In this document: one piece after another, positions 15,301 to 24,957 of the stretch
Position numbering within the stretch: position 1 is the first letter of the stretch
How the letters are laid out: the number at the start of each line of letters is the position of its first letter
Assembly: GCA_003211955.1 (NCBI GenBank)
Contig: QCRH01000009.1
Span: 1 to 35,942 of the forward strand
DNA length: 35,942 bases
Source: Prochlorococcus sp. AG-459-O09
GTDB lineage: Bacteria > Cyanobacteriota > Cyanobacteriia > PCC-6307 > Cyanobiaceae
Reading direction: 5' to 3'
The notes under the pieces: generated by a model
The model's input: only the letters and a program-made list of their open reading frames with translations
The model's database searches: none
What the model was told of the DNA's origin: nothing
Program-made: the position numbers and the translations under genes

Positions 15301-16266
15301 TTAGGATTCTTGGAATTTTACTTTACCTTTAACTTCAAGTCGCACTCCTTCAGGAAAATTAAACACCTTTTCTTCTATGTCTTGAATTCTTAAGTCTGAT
15401 ATCCACTCTAACTGTTTTAATATGTGAAGACTAACAGCATGCTTTGCTCTTTTTGAACCGTCTTCTACTTTTAAAGCTAAACCTATACCTTCATTTACTT
15501 TACATAGACACTGTATTCCCTCGGCTCCTCCTTTACCTATGACGTTCCCATGAGAAGCTTTAATTATTTCTGTATCAAATTTATTGTTATCACTAATCAT
15601 TATTGGGTTTATAGTCATAGCTCTACTGATTTGTTCTAATTCAGCATTTTCGGAACTGCTCAGAAGTGAATATAACCTCGACATTTCTAATAGTTTTAAA
15701 TAAAGAGTGGGTGCACCACAATCATCACGTTCTGCTTTTATTTCGGATGATGGGATTTCAAGTAATTCAGAAACAATTCTGAATATTTCTATTTGAAGAG
15801 GATGATCCCCTTTTAAGTAACTATCTAATGGCCAATTCATTTTTTTGCATGTAGCTAAAAAAGCAGCATGTTTACCCGAACAATTATGTTCTAATGGACT
15901 TGACTTTGATTTTGGGCACTTAAGATTATTAATGTCAATGTCATATTCCCATAAAATTTTGAATGCTTCTCGCGAATGAAGTTTTGATCCACTATGTGAC
16001 CCGCATGCTAATGCAATTGATTTTGATTCATAATTAAATTTTGATGAAGCTCCACTACTAACGAAGGGTATTGCTTGAAAAGGTTTTAGTGCTGATCTTA
16101 TAAAACTTTTATATTCTGGATTTCCTGCGCACATTAAAACCCTCCCTTTTTTATCGGTAATAACAGCATGGATCTTATGGATCGACTCAATATTTGATCC
16201 TCTCATTAAGGTTACTTGTAAGGGAGGATTGTTAGAAGTGTAAAGGTTTTTGAAATTAGAAATCAT
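15301..16266 (-). CDS. L-asparaginase II family protein
   Basis: This 321-residue protein belongs to the asparaginase II family (PF06089; the Rhizobium etli thermolabile type), unrelated to E. coli AnsA/AnsB. Visible family motifs are MRGSNIESIHKIHAVI at the start, ALACGSHSGSKLH (about 86-98), EHNCSGKHAAFLATC (about 126-140) and RDDCGAPTLYLKL (about 180-192). The near-symmetric Ser/Lys and Cys/Asp residues in these motifs are thought to form the active site. It would hydrolyse asparagine to aspartate and ammonia in the cytoplasm, useful for nitrogen recycling. Its start is one base after the stop of the Ycf36-like gene, so it belongs to the rsfS gene set. Confidence 0.9.
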   Translation of the reverse strand: MISNFKNLYTSNNPPLQVTLMRGSNIESIHKIHAVITDKKGRVLMCAGNPEYKSFIRSALKPFQAIPFVSSGASSKFNYESKSIALACGSHSGSKLHSREAFKILWEYDIDINNLKCPKSKSSPLEHNCSGKHAAFLATCKKMNWPLDSYLKGDHPLQIEIFRIVSELLEIPSSEIKAERDDCGAPTLYLKLLEMSRLYSLLSSSENAELEQISRAMTINPIMISDNNKFDTEIIKASHGNVIGKGGAEGIQCLCKVNEGIGLALKVEDGSKRAKHAVSLHILKQLEWISDLRIQDIEEKVFNFPEGVRLEVKGKVKFQES

Positions 16267-16761
16267 TTAGAAATTGTTATATTGAAAAATCAAAATACCA
16301 GACAGAGCTAAGACTGAAATAATAGAAAAAATTTGAATTAAATTTTTTAAAATAGGTTTTACCTCGATTGATGCAATAAGTGATTCTTTTTCTTTCAAAA
16401 CTAATGGTTTTTCCCATACTTGACCGTCATACCAACCGGACTCCTCGTATTCGACTTTTTCAGATATTAATCTATTAAATACATGATTCCAACCTAGATA
16501 TAACCTTATTGAAATTAATAGAGGTATTGATAAGCTGCTAAAAAAACTTAATAGAATATATTTTAAAAGGGAAGTTTTGAAATATACACTACCTGAAGAA
16601 ATAACAAGAAATAAAACAAAAGCTCCTACCCAGAACTTTATCAAAATAAGAATTAGTGACTTTTTTGTTTTTGGCCAAGAAAAAATTTTAGATTTTGATA
16701 ATTCTATGAATTCATTTGTGGGTTGCTGCTCTCTAGGGACAGGACATTTAGATGGATTCAT
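16267..16761 (-). CDS. CGLD27/Ycf36-like membrane protein (DUF1230)
   Basis: The N-terminus MNPSKCPVPREQQPTNEF is the hallmark of the DUF1230 family, known as Ycf36 in algal plastids and CGLD27 in green lineage plants. Two hydrophobic spans near residues 37-58 and 65-87 are followed by the conserved GWNHVFNRLISEKVEYEESG and GWYDGQVWEKP, then a last span near the C-terminus. The family is found in cyanobacteria and plastids. CGLD27 has been linked to iron or light stress in the green lineage, but its molecular role is not settled. The gene lies 9 bases after rsfS and directly ahead of the asparaginase gene. Confidence 0.88.
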   Translation of the reverse strand: MNPSKCPVPREQQPTNEFIELSKSKIFSWPKTKKSLILILIKFWVGAFVLFLVISSGSVYFKTSLLKYILLSFFSSLSIPLLISIRLYLGWNHVFNRLISEKVEYEESGWYDGQVWEKPLVLKEKESLIASIEVKPILKNLIQIFSIISVLALSGILIFQYNNF

Positions 16762-16770
16762 AAAATAATA

Positions 16771-17115
16771 TTATGGAAATAAAAGATTATCTCCATTACT
16801 CCAGAATGATTCAAGGTCATAATATTTTCTTATTTCTGGTTGAAAAATATTTACTATCAAATCACCATAATCGAGTAAAGCCCATTTCGCTTCGTTAATT
16901 CCTTCTTTTCGTATAGGTTCAACTTTAGCCTTTTCTCTAAGTTCTCCCTCTACAGAGTTAGTTATAGATCTAACCTGTACATCAGATAATCCTTCTGCAA
17001 TCAAAATCCATTCACTTATGAATGATACTTTGTCAATTTTTATAAGTTTTATATCTCTTGCCTTTTTTTCATCACATGCTTTGGCTGCTATTAAAACCAA
17101 ACTTTTATTGTCCAT
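16771..17115 (-). CDS. rsfS: ribosomal silencing factor RsfS (Iojap family)
   Basis: This is an RsfS/Iojap protein of about 114 residues. It binds ribosomal protein uL14 on the large subunit and blocks joining of the subunits when nutrients are short. The family pattern is clear: AAKACDEKKARDIKLIKID, then SFISEWILIAEGLSDVQVRSI, then EAKWALLDYGDLIVNIF, with the final aromatic YYDLESFW. The ATG at 17115 (MDNKSL) fits the family start; an ATG two codons earlier is also possible, and a frame extending to 17187 adds residues unlike the family. Either start overlaps the end of the DUF3318 gene, so the genes are translationally coupled. Confidence 0.92.
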   Translation of the reverse strand: MDNKSLVLIAAKACDEKKARDIKLIKIDKVSFISEWILIAEGLSDVQVRSITNSVEGELREKAKVEPIRKEGINEAKWALLDYGDLIVNIFQPEIRKYYDLESFWSNGDNLLFP

Positions 17116-17743
17116 AAACATTTTCACTTGAAACTGATTTTTCTGAGCCTTCTTGCTGAGATAATTCTGATCTTGCTTTTTCTGCACTTTTTCTTAAGGC
17201 ATCTAATCTATCTTCAAAGAAACTTCTTTTTTTCTTTTTTCGTGTCTTATCTATTAACTCCTTTAATGCTCCTCCAAGACTTTTATAAGCATTTGGGATG
17301 CTGTATCCAAATCTACAAGCAAGATCTATAGCTCTTTCATCTGCATAAATAGCATCTTGAAGCTTTTTTTCAGAATTATTTTTTAAATATAATCTATATC
17401 CTGCAAAACTTGATAAACCAAGAGCAAGTAATAAAAGTAACCCATCTTGTACCCACAACTCTCCTATCGCCCCTCCAAGTCCTATGGCAAGAGCTGCCAT
17501 TTCCCAACCATCTCTGGGAATTGTGTCATTTTGGATTTTCCCAACCTCGTGCCAAAATAATAAATTTCGATGGTCAATTGCAAAGTTATCCCATTCATCT
17601 AAATCTATTTGAATTTCTACTTCGTCACGACCGATTTCCTCAAGTGTTATTAAAGGTGGATCTATAGCCGCAGCAGCTTCAACAAATACCCAACTTTCAT
17701 TCTCTGGAGGCAACAAACTTTTAAGTCGCTGAAGTTCGCTCAT
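17105..17743 (-). CDS. DUF3318 protein with two central membrane segments
   Basis: This 212-residue protein matches DUF3318, a cyanobacterial family of unknown function. The N-terminus has SELQRLKSLLPPENESWV, then acidic strands and the conserved LLFWHEVGKIQNDTIPRDGW (about 62-81). Next comes a hydrophobic pair (about 82-116, AALAIGLGGAIGELWV and LLLLLALGLSSFAGY). The C-terminal 80 residues are charged, with a basic coiled section KTRKKKKRSFFEDRLDALRK. The HEVGK and aromatic context recall proteins with a peptidase-like HE motif, but no second metal ligand is evident. It is the first gene of the set that contains rsfS, divergent from carB. Confidence 0.82.
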   Translation of the reverse strand: MSELQRLKSLLPPENESWVFVEAAAAIDPPLITLEEIGRDEVEIQIDLDEWDNFAIDHRNLLFWHEVGKIQNDTIPRDGWEMAALAIGLGGAIGELWVQDGLLLLLALGLSSFAGYRLYLKNNSEKKLQDAIYADERAIDLACRFGYSIPNAYKSLGGALKELIDKTRKKKKRSFFEDRLDALRKSAEKARSELSQQEGSEKSVSSENVYGQ

Positions 17744-17850
17744 AAAAAATTAATTTCTTTCAATACTATAGAAACAAATGTTGCTTTTCAAGTAACTTGA
17801 TTAACATCTGATGATTTATAAGTAGCATGAAATAAATGAACTTTTAAATT

Positions 17851-20800
17851 ATGCCTCAAAGAGGTGATCTTAAAAAAATTCTTATTCTAGGTTCGGGACC
17901 GATTGTTATAGGACAAGCATGTGAATTTGATTACTCTGGTACTCAAGCTTGCAAAGCATTAAGAAATGCTGGTTATGAAATTGTCTTGATAAATTCAAAT
18001 CCAGCATCAATAATGACTGATCCTGATATTGCAAGCAAAACATATATTGAACCATTGACTCCTGAAATAGTTTCTCAGATCATTCTAAGAGAAAAACCTG
18101 ATGCGATTCTTCCCACTATGGGAGGTCAAACCGCTTTGAATCTTGCGGTTAAATTATCAGAGTCAGATTTCTTAAAACAAAATAATATTGAATTAATTGG
18201 AGCTGATTTAAGAGCTATTAATAAAGCTGAAGATAGGAAATTATTTAAAGAATCGATGGAGAAAATAAATGTAAATGTTTGTCCATCTGGTATTGCATCT
18301 AACCTAGATGAAGCTATGGAGGTATCAAAAAAAATCAGTTCCTATCCTCTTATAATAAGGCCTGCTTTTACTTTAGGTGGAGTAGGGGGTGGAATTGCTT
18401 TTAACCTTGAAGAATTTGTCGAGTTGTGTAAATCAGGTTTAGAGGAGAGTCCAAGTAATCAGATATTAATTGAAAAATCACTCATTGGATGGAAGGAGTT
18501 TGAACTAGAGGTAATGAGAGATACTGCTGACAATGTGGTAATAGTTTGCAGTATTGAAAATTTAGACCCAATGGGTGTCCACACTGGAGATTCGATTACT
18601 GTAGCTCCTGCACAGACCTTAACAGATAAGGAGTATCAGAGGTTGCGGGATTTGTCATTGAAGATCATTAGAGAGGTTGGAGTTGAAACAGGAGGTAGTA
18701 ATATTCAATTTGCAATAAATCCATCTAATGGAGAAGTAATTGTTATAGAAATGAATCCTCGTGTAAGTAGATCTTCAGCTTTGGCAAGTAAAGCAACTGG
18801 ATTCCCCATAGCTAAGATTGCAGCTTTATTATCTGTTGGCTATACACTTGATGAGATTATTAATGACATTACAAAAAAAACACCTGCATGTTTTGAGCCA
18901 TCAATTGATTATGTAGTTACTAAGATCCCAAGATTTGCTTTTGAAAAGTTTAAAGGCGCATCTAATACTTTAAGCACTGCTATGAAATCTGTTGGTGAGT
19001 CAATGGCAATAGGTCGTTCTTTTGAAGAATCATTTCAGAAAGCATTAAGGTCATTAGAAGTAGGTGTTTTTGGATGGGAATGTGATTCACAAGATGAATT
19101 TAAAGATGAGAGTCAAATTAAAAATTGTTTAAGAAACCCTACATCTGAAAGAATTCTCCTAATTAAAAAAGCTATGCAGCTTGGGAAAACTAATAATTAT
19201 ATTCAAGAAGTTACAAATATAGATTTATGGTTTATTGAAAAATTACGTAATATCTTTAATTTTGAAAATGATTTTTTGAAAGATAAGGAACTTTATACTC
19301 TAGATAGAGATTTGATGTTACATGCTAAACAATTAGGCTTTTCAGATCAACAGATAGCAAAGTTAACTAATTCTGAGTTTTTTGAAGTAAGAAGATATAG
19401 AAAAAAACTTAATATAATTCCAATTTATAAAACTGTTGATACTTGTTCTGCAGAATTCTCATCCTCAACTCCTTATCATTATTCAACTTACGAAGAATCT
19501 TTCATTAATTTTAATTCTCAAATTTTTGATAGCGAGATTTCAGAAAATTGTAAATCAAAAAAAATTATGATTTTAGGAGGAGGTCCAAACAGAATTGGTC
19601 AGGGAATAGAATTTGATTACTGTTGTTGTCATGCATCATATCAAGCTTCTACAAATGGCTATAAAACAATAATGGTTAATAGTAATCCTGAAACTGTATC
19701 AACAGACTATGATACTAGCGATATTTTATATTTTGAGCCTGTAACTTTGGAGGATGTGCTTAACATAATAGAAGCTGAAAATCCTTATGGTTTGATTGTT
19801 CAATTTGGAGGTCAAACTCCACTGAAATTATCATTACCTTTATTTGAATGGCTTAAATCTAATGATGGGATCAGAACTGGTTCAAAAATTCTTGGAACTT
19901 CTCCAATATCTATCGATTTAGCAGAAGATAGAGAGGAATTTACAAAAATTCTTGAAGAATTAAGTATTAGGCAACCTTTAAACGGTATTGCACGTAATCA
20001 AAATGAAGCGGATATAGTAGCAAAAAATATAGGATTCCCCTTGGTTGTAAGACCTTCTTATGTTTTAGGTGGAAGGGCGATGGAAATTGTTAAAGATGAG
20101 AATGAATTATCTCGATATATTTCTGAAGCAGTTAAGGTATCACCTGATCATCCAATCCTTCTTGATCAATACTTAAATAATGCAATTGAGATAGATGTTG
20201 ATGCTTTATGCGATTCCGAGGGTTCGGTTGTAATTGCTGGCCTTATGGAACATGTGGAACCTGCAGGAATTCATTCAGGAGATTCAGCTTGTTGCTTGCC
20301 ATCCATTTCTCTTTCAACATCCACAATAGAAAATGTAAGGAACTGGACTAAATTAATTGCACAAAGATTAAATGTTATTGGTTTAATTAATTTGCAATTT
20401 GCAGTAATAAATACAAATAATAAAGAAAGTAAATTATTTATTCTCGAAGCAAATCCAAGAGCATCCAGGACAGTTCCATTTGTTTCAAAAGCCATAGGTA
20501 AACCTGTTGCAAAATTAGCTACTCAGTTAATGCAAGGTTTTACATTAGAAGATCTTAATTTTACAGAAGAATTTTCTCCAAAATATCAGGCTGTAAAAGA
20601 GGCCGTTTTACCTTTTAAAAGATTTCCTGGGTCTGATACATTACTTGGCCCTGAAATGAGATCTACTGGAGAAGTAATGGGTTTAGCTAAAGATTTTGGA
20701 ATTGCTTATGCCAAGTCGGAATTGGCAGCAGGTAATGGTGTTCCTTCAGAAGGAGTTGCTTTTTTATCTACAAATAATTTAGATAAAAAAAATCTTGAGG

Positions 20801-21147
20801 AAGTTGCTAGAGAACTTTTGATTTTAGGATTTAAATTAATTGCAACAAAAGGTACAGCTGCTTATTTGGTGAATTTAGGAATTCAAGTTGAAGAAGTGCT
20901 AAAAGTTCATGAAGGAAGACCAAATATTGAGGACCTAATTCGTTCGGGACTTGTTCAATTAATAATTAATACTCCAATTGGCTCACAGGCTCTTCATGAT
21001 GATGCTTATTTAAGACGTGCCGCTTTAGAATATAATATTCCAACTTTTACAACTATTCCAGGAGCAAGGGCAGCCATTAAGGCGATCAAAGCTTTGCAAT
21101 GCAATAAAATTAATACTTATTCTCTACAAGAAATCCATAATTATTAA
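17851..21147 (+). CDS. carB: carbamoyl-phosphate synthase large subunit
   Basis: The 1098-residue product is the full CarB. It makes carbamoyl phosphate from bicarbonate, ammonia (delivered by CarA) and two ATP, for arginine and pyrimidine synthesis. The two homologous halves are visible: [17 protein letters not shown] (about 12-28) and [17 protein letters not shown] (about 577-593). Each is followed by an ATP-grasp domain with [12 protein letters not shown] and [11 protein letters not shown]. The last 140 residues form the MGS-like regulatory domain (with [12 protein letters not shown]), where UMP or ornithine act in other bacteria. carA is not in the window. The gene diverges from the DUF3318 gene and ends 4 bases before a convergent small gene. 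Confidence 0.98.
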   Translation: MPQRGDLKKILILGSGPIVIGQACEFDYSGTQACKALRNAGYEIVLINSNPASIMTDPDIASKTYIEPLTPEIVSQIILREKPDAILPTMGGQTALNLAVKLSESDFLKQNNIELIGADLRAINKAEDRKLFKESMEKINVNVCPSGIASNLDEAMEVSKKISSYPLIIRPAFTLGGVGGGIAFNLEEFVELCKSGLEESPSNQILIEKSLIGWKEFELEVMRDTADNVVIVCSIENLDPMGVHTGDSITVAPAQTLTDKEYQRLRDLSLKIIREVGVETGGSNIQFAINPSNGEVIVIEMNPRVSRSSALASKATGFPIAKIAALLSVGYTLDEIINDITKKTPACFEPSIDYVVTKIPRFAFEKFKGASNTLSTAMKSVGESMAIGRSFEESFQKALRSLEVGVFGWECDSQDEFKDESQIKNCLRNPTSERILLIKKAMQLGKTNNYIQEVTNIDLWFIEKLRNIFNFENDFLKDKELYTLDRDLMLHAKQLGFSDQQIAKLTNSEFFEVRRYRKKLNIIPIYKTVDTCSAEFSSSTPYHYSTYEESFINFNSQIFDSEISENCKSKKIMILGGGPNRIGQGIEFDYCCCHASYQASTNGYKTIMVNSNPETVSTDYDTSDILYFEPVTLEDVLNIIEAENPYGLIVQFGGQTPLKLSLPLFEWLKSNDGIRTGSKILGTSPISIDLAEDREEFTKILEELSIRQPLNGIARNQNEADIVAKNIGFPLVVRPSYVLGGRAMEIVKDENELSRYISEAVKVSPDHPILLDQYLNNAIEIDVDALCDSEGSVVIAGLMEHVEPAGIHSGDSACCLPSISLSTSTIENVRNWTKLIAQRLNVIGLINLQFAVINTNNKESKLFILEANPRASRTVPFVSKAIGKPVAKLATQLMQGFTLEDLNFTEEFSPKYQAVKEAVLPFKRFPGSDTLLGPEMRSTGEVMGLAKDFGIAYAKSELAAGNGVPSEGVAFLSTNNLDKKNLEEVARELLILGFKLIATKGTAAYLVNLGIQVEEVLKVHEGRPNIEDLIRSGLVQLIINTPIGSQALHDDAYLRRAALEYNIPTFTTIPGARAAIKAIKALQCNKINTYSLQEIHNY

Positions 21148-21151
21148 AATT

Positions 21152-21370
21152 TTATTCTAAGTTTTTTAGTTTTTCTCTTAATTGATTAACTAAAGAGTTT
21201 CGACTAATTGAAAGTAATTTGAGAGTATCTTGATGCATCTTAAGTTGTGTCTCCGCTATTTGTAGTACTTTTATAGATTCTTTTATTTCATTAGAAAGTT
21301 CATTTATTAAATATTTTTTGCCTTCAAAGGTTAAAACTGGATTTGCAGAATCATTTGTGTTTTCGCTCAT
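21152..21370 (-). CDS. small helical hypothetical protein, 72 aa
   Basis: The protein has a short N-terminal tail, a strand-like VLTFEGKKYLINELSN motif, and a long amphipathic helix (about 28-72) with heptad spacing of Leu and Ile that looks like a coiled coil. The strand motif followed by coiled coil recurs in small picocyanobacterial proteins, but I cannot name a function. It converges with carB, with only 4 bases between the stops, and lies 30 bases downstream of... the MsbA-like gene is upstream at 21401-23107 in the opposite reading order, so the two share the minus strand and the ABC gene stops 30 bases upstream of this start? No: the ABC gene ends at 21401 and this gene starts at 21370, so it is the next gene after the ABC gene on the same strand. 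Confidence 0.65.
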   Translation of the reverse strand: MSENTNDSANPVLTFEGKKYLINELSNEIKESIKVLQIAETQLKMHQDTLKLLSISRNSLVNQLREKLKNLE

Positions 21371-21400
21371 GGATTTAAATTTTTAATAAATAAAATATAA

Positions 21401-23107
21401 CTATAATTTTTTAATCAATTGTTTTTCACATAATTCTTTATAAATTCCAGGTTTATTTATTAAATCAATGTGTTCCCCAATTTCAATAATTTCACCTTTA
21501 TCGAAAACAACTATTTTATTGGCCTCTTGAGTAGTGGCTAATCTATGAGCAATTACTATAACTGTTCTATCTTTCATAGCTCTATTAAGACCTTTTTGTA
21601 CTTCAGATTCTGATTCTGCATCTAACGCACTTGTGGCCTCATCTAAAAGAAGAATTGATGGGTTCCCAAGTATTGCTCTTGCAATTGCTATCCTCTGGAT
21701 CTGACCACCTGAAAAATTTGATCCTCTTTCAGTTATCTCAGTTTCATATTTCTCAGGAAGCTTTTGAATGAAGTTGTGAGCGTTTGCTTTTCTTGCTGAT
21801 TCTATAACTTCTTCTTTGGTGAAATTTCTGCCCATTCTTATTACATCAATAATTGTTCCTGAAAACAAAAAAGGCTGTTGTTGTACTAATGCAATGTTTT
21901 TTCTGATATCTTTTGTATTTAATATTTTGAGATTTTTATCATCTATAAAAATCTCTCCATCATTTGGAGTTATAAACTTTAATATCAAAGACAACATTGT
22001 ACTTTTACCAGCTCCTGAAGCTCCAACAAATGCTGTGACTTCCCCTCTTTTAATTTCTAAATTGATATTTTTAAGTACTTGATTATCTTTTTTGTATGCG
22101 AAATTTACTTTTTTGAAACTTATTTTGCCTTCAAAATTGGATATCCTTCGTAAATTTTCTTTATCATCTTCGACAGGTTCTTGATTTATGTTTTTCAACC
22201 TTTTTATTGATGCTTCTGCCTGTTTATAGTCATTAAAATTTGTGCTTACATGGCTTATTGGATCAATAAGCATTAATATTGCTGCAAAAAAACTACTAAA
22301 TTCTTCGCTTGTTAGAAGGCCTAGATTGATTCTTGCGGCTCCTAAACCTAATATTGCTAATATTCCAAATGCTTCAACAAATCCTACAACTGGATGTTGA
22401 AGTGCAAGTAGTTTTAATGTTTTATATTTTGCTTTTTTATTTGTACTTAATCTTTTATAAAATCTTTTCTCAATCCAATTTTCAGCAGCAAAAGCTCTTA
22501 TCGTGGACATTCCATTTATAGATTCACCTATTAAACCTGCTAAATTACTTGTTGATTCTTGACTTTTTTCTGATGCTATTAAAACTCTTCTTCCAAAACT
22601 GTTAACTGAAAGAATAATCAATGGTGCTAAAACGAATGTTGATACTGTTAGTGACCAGTCTAAATAAAACATATAGATTATTACCGCTAACAACTGTAAA
22701 GTGCATGGAATAGTATCTTGAGCTGTTTTATAAATAACTTCGCTTACCCTGTCTGCATCTTCTGTAAGTCTATATGTGAAGTCCCCTGATGAAATATTTT
22801 CAACAGAATTCATCTTTATTTTTTGAATTCTGCTAAATAAATTTCCTCTCATCACTTCACTAATTTCTAGAGATGGTTTTGCTATGAAAACATCTTGCCC
22901 AAATTGAGCAGTTTTTTGAACTAAAAATACAAATAAAGACTTAATTATTATGCTAGAAACTTTTGAGAGATCACCTGACCCAATTGCTGGGATTAAGTTT
23001 CCAGCTAAATATGCTAATAAAGGCCAACAAGCTACGTAAATAAGCATGCATATAAAACCCTTGATAAATTTATTTGAATATGGCCTGACTGGTGGTATTA
23101 GTCTCAA
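21401..23107 (-). CDS. ABC transporter, fused permease and ATPase (MsbA-like)
   Basis: This 568-residue half-transporter has an N-terminal membrane domain of about six spans (to residue ~300) and a C-terminal ATPase. The ATPase motifs are Walker A GASGAGKS (362-369), Q-loop VQQQPFLF, signature FSGGQ (465-469), Walker B ILLLDE (485-490), D-loop SALD and H-loop IAHRL. The order and spacing are those of MsbA/MDR exporters, which work as homodimers and move lipids, lipid A or drugs; the substrate is not certain here. The membrane domain carries the family motif SINGMSTIRAFAAE (196-209). It diverges from the S4 gene at 23166, and the small 72-residue gene follows 30 bases downstream. Confidence 0.92.
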   Translation of the reverse strand: MRLIPPVRPYSNKFIKGFICMLIYVACWPLLAYLAGNLIPAIGSGDLSKVSSIIIKSLFVFLVQKTAQFGQDVFIAKPSLEISEVMRGNLFSRIQKIKMNSVENISSGDFTYRLTEDADRVSEVIYKTAQDTIPCTLQLLAVIIYMFYLDWSLTVSTFVLAPLIILSVNSFGRRVLIASEKSQESTSNLAGLIGESINGMSTIRAFAAENWIEKRFYKRLSTNKKAKYKTLKLLALQHPVVGFVEAFGILAILGLGAARINLGLLTSEEFSSFFAAILMLIDPISHVSTNFNDYKQAEASIKRLKNINQEPVEDDKENLRRISNFEGKISFKKVNFAYKKDNQVLKNINLEIKRGEVTAFVGASGAGKSTMLSLILKFITPNDGEIFIDDKNLKILNTKDIRKNIALVQQQPFLFSGTIIDVIRMGRNFTKEEVIESARKANAHNFIQKLPEKYETEITERGSNFSGGQIQRIAIARAILGNPSILLLDEATSALDAESESEVQKGLNRAMKDRTVIVIAHRLATTQEANKIVVFDKGEIIEIGEHIDLINKPGIYKELCEKQLIKKL

Positions 23108-23165
23108 GATATTATATATTTAATTATTTATCCTACTTTATCAATATCTTTGGGTATAAAAAACA

Positions 23166-23342
23166 ATGAAATTGGATCAATTTTTAAAATGGAAAAATTT
23201 GGTATCTTCTGGTGGCGAAGCAAAAATTTTTATTAAATCCGGTTCTGTTAAGGTTAATGGTGTTATTGAGACTAGGAGAGGAAGGAAGTTAAACAAGGGA
23301 GATAAAGTAATATTTCTAAAAAATGAATTAATTTTTGAATAG
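23166..23342 (+). CDS. S4-domain RNA-binding protein, 58 aa
   Basis: A 58-codon frame encodes a minimal S4 domain of the YbcJ/RlbA type: MKLDQFLKWKNLVSSGGEAK, then IKSGSVKVNGVIETRRGRKL, then NKGDKVIFLK. The motif with G-V-V-NG and the following Arg/Lys residues is the RNA-contact surface of S4 domains. Small stand-alone S4 proteins bind structured RNA and may act in ribosome assembly or quality control. The gene lies 52 bases upstream of tpiA on the same strand and is divergent from the MsbA-like gene. The short length makes it easy to miss. Confidence 0.85.
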   Translation: MKLDQFLKWKNLVSSGGEAKIFIKSGSVKVNGVIETRRGRKLNKGDKVIFLKNELIFE

Positions 23343-23394
23343 TTAGCTTATTCAACTCACTTTGTATTAGTATATTTTTCTTGGAGATAGTATT

Positions 23395-24120
23395 TTGAGA
23401 AAATCTGTAATTGCTGGTAATTGGAAAATGCACATGACTTGTGCTGAAGCTAAATCCTATTTAGAAGAGTTTATTCCTTTAATAAAAAACATAAAAGACG
23501 ATCGTAAAGTTGTTATTGCTCCACCTTTTACAGCTATTTCAACCTTTTCTGATCATTCTGATTTTGATTATTTAGATATCTCTAGTCAAAATATTCATTG
23601 GGAAGATCAAGGAGCATTTACTGCAGAAATATCTCCAAAAATGCTTCTTGAACATGGGGTCTCTTATGCAATCGTTGGACATAGTGAACCAAGGAAATAT
23701 TTTAGTGAAAGTGATGAACAAATTAATAAAAGAGCAGTTTTTGCTCAATCTAGTGGACTTACTCCAATAGTTTGTGTAGGAGAAACATTAGAACAAAGAG
23801 AGAGAGGAGAAGCTGATAGAGTTATTACTAGACAGGTTGAACAAGGATTAGAAAATACAGATTCATCTAATTTAATTGTTGCTTATGAACCTATATGGGC
23901 TATTGGGACTGGTAAAACTTGTGAGGCAGAAGACGCTAATAAGATATGTTCTTTGATTCGCAAATTAATAGGCTTTGATGATGTAATTATTCAATATGGA
24001 GGATCTGTTAAACCTAATAATATTGACGAAATCATGTCAATGAGTGATATAGATGGGGTGTTAGTTGGAGGGGCTTCATTAGATCCGAATAGTTTCGCGA
24101 GAATTGCAAATTATCAATAA
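23395..24120 (+). CDS. tpiA: triosephosphate isomerase
   Basis: The 241-residue enzyme interconverts dihydroxyacetone phosphate and glyceraldehyde 3-phosphate, in glycolysis and the Calvin cycle. The catalytic residues are all present: Lys11 in AGNWKMH, His96 in [10 protein letters not shown] and Glu165 in [12 protein letters not shown]. The phosphate-binding [11 protein letters not shown] and GVLVGGASL close the barrel. The start codon is TTG at 23395, preceded by GGAG about 11 bases upstream. Its end overlaps the start of folP by 17 bases, so the two are coupled. Confidence 0.97.
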   Translation: MRKSVIAGNWKMHMTCAEAKSYLEEFIPLIKNIKDDRKVVIAPPFTAISTFSDHSDFDYLDISSQNIHWEDQGAFTAEISPKMLLEHGVSYAIVGHSEPRKYFSESDEQINKRAVFAQSSGLTPIVCVGETLEQRERGEADRVITRQVEQGLENTDSSNLIVAYEPIWAIGTGKTCEAEDANKICSLIRKLIGFDDVIIQYGGSVKPNNIDEIMSMSDIDGVLVGGASLDPNSFARIANYQ

Positions 24121-24949
24121 GAAAAATCCATGGCCAAAAGGCTGGGGCAAAAAAACTTCAATTATGGGAGTTATTAATTTAACTCCTGATTCATTTAGTG
24201 ATGGTGGGGAATTAAACTCTTCAAAAAAAGTGTTAGATCAAGTAAATCATTTCTTGAGTAATGGTGTTGATGTTATTGATCTTGGTGCTCAAAGTACGAG
24301 ACCTGGTGCTGAAGAAGTTGGATCCAATATAGAAATAAAAAGATTGATCCCATATCTAAAATTAATAAAATCTGAATTTCCAGATGTTTTAATTTCTATT
24401 GATACTTTTAATTCTGAAGTGGCTTACGAAGCTCTTTTAAATGGTGCTAATTGGATAAATGATGTCACGGGAGGAAGAAGAGATATAAAAATTTTGGATG
24501 TTGTATCAAAATTCAACTGTCCATTTGTCTTAACTCATAGTCGTGGTAATAGTCAAAATATGAATCAACTCTCTAATTACCAGAATGTATTGAGTGATGT
24601 TAAATGGTCGCTTGATAATTTAATAAAGAATGCTTTAGAAAAAAATGTATCTGAAAGAAATATAATAGTGGATCCTGGAATTGGTTTTTCAAAGGATATC
24701 ATTCATAATTTGGAAATCCTGAGAAACTTAGATGTATTTAAAAAATGGAATTTGCCAATTTTGATAGGTGCATCTAGGAAGAGATTTATAGGAGAAATTT
24801 TGAATGAGAAAAATCCAAAAGAAAGGGATATAGGAACACTTGCAATAAGTTGTCTTTGTTCTCAATTTAATATTGACATTGTGAGAGTTCACAACGTCAA
24901 ACTAAATTATCAAATCCTGAAAGTAGCTGATAGGATTTATAGAAAATAA
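24104..24949 (+). CDS. folP: dihydropteroate synthase
   Basis: This 281-residue protein joins p-aminobenzoate to the pterin pyrophosphate in folate synthesis. Motifs visible are [14 protein letters not shown] (about 22-35), [14 protein letters not shown] (about 60-73), WINDVTGG (near 117) and the phosphate/pABA-binding [11 protein letters not shown] (near 221). The TTG at 24104 lies within tpiA and gives the N-terminus [15 protein letters not shown]; no ATG is placed earlier or between it and the first motif except at IMGV. The gene ends 8 bases before the convergent chlH stop. Confidence 0.95.
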   Translation: MQIINKKNPWPKGWGKKTSIMGVINLTPDSFSDGGELNSSKKVLDQVNHFLSNGVDVIDLGAQSTRPGAEEVGSNIEIKRLIPYLKLIKSEFPDVLISIDTFNSEVAYEALLNGANWINDVTGGRRDIKILDVVSKFNCPFVLTHSRGNSQNMNQLSNYQNVLSDVKWSLDNLIKNALEKNVSERNIIVDPGIGFSKDIIHNLEILRNLDVFKKWNLPILIGASRKRFIGEILNEKNPKERDIGTLAISCLCSQFNIDIVRVHNVKLNYQILKVADRIYRK

Positions 24950-24957
24950 TGAATTTA

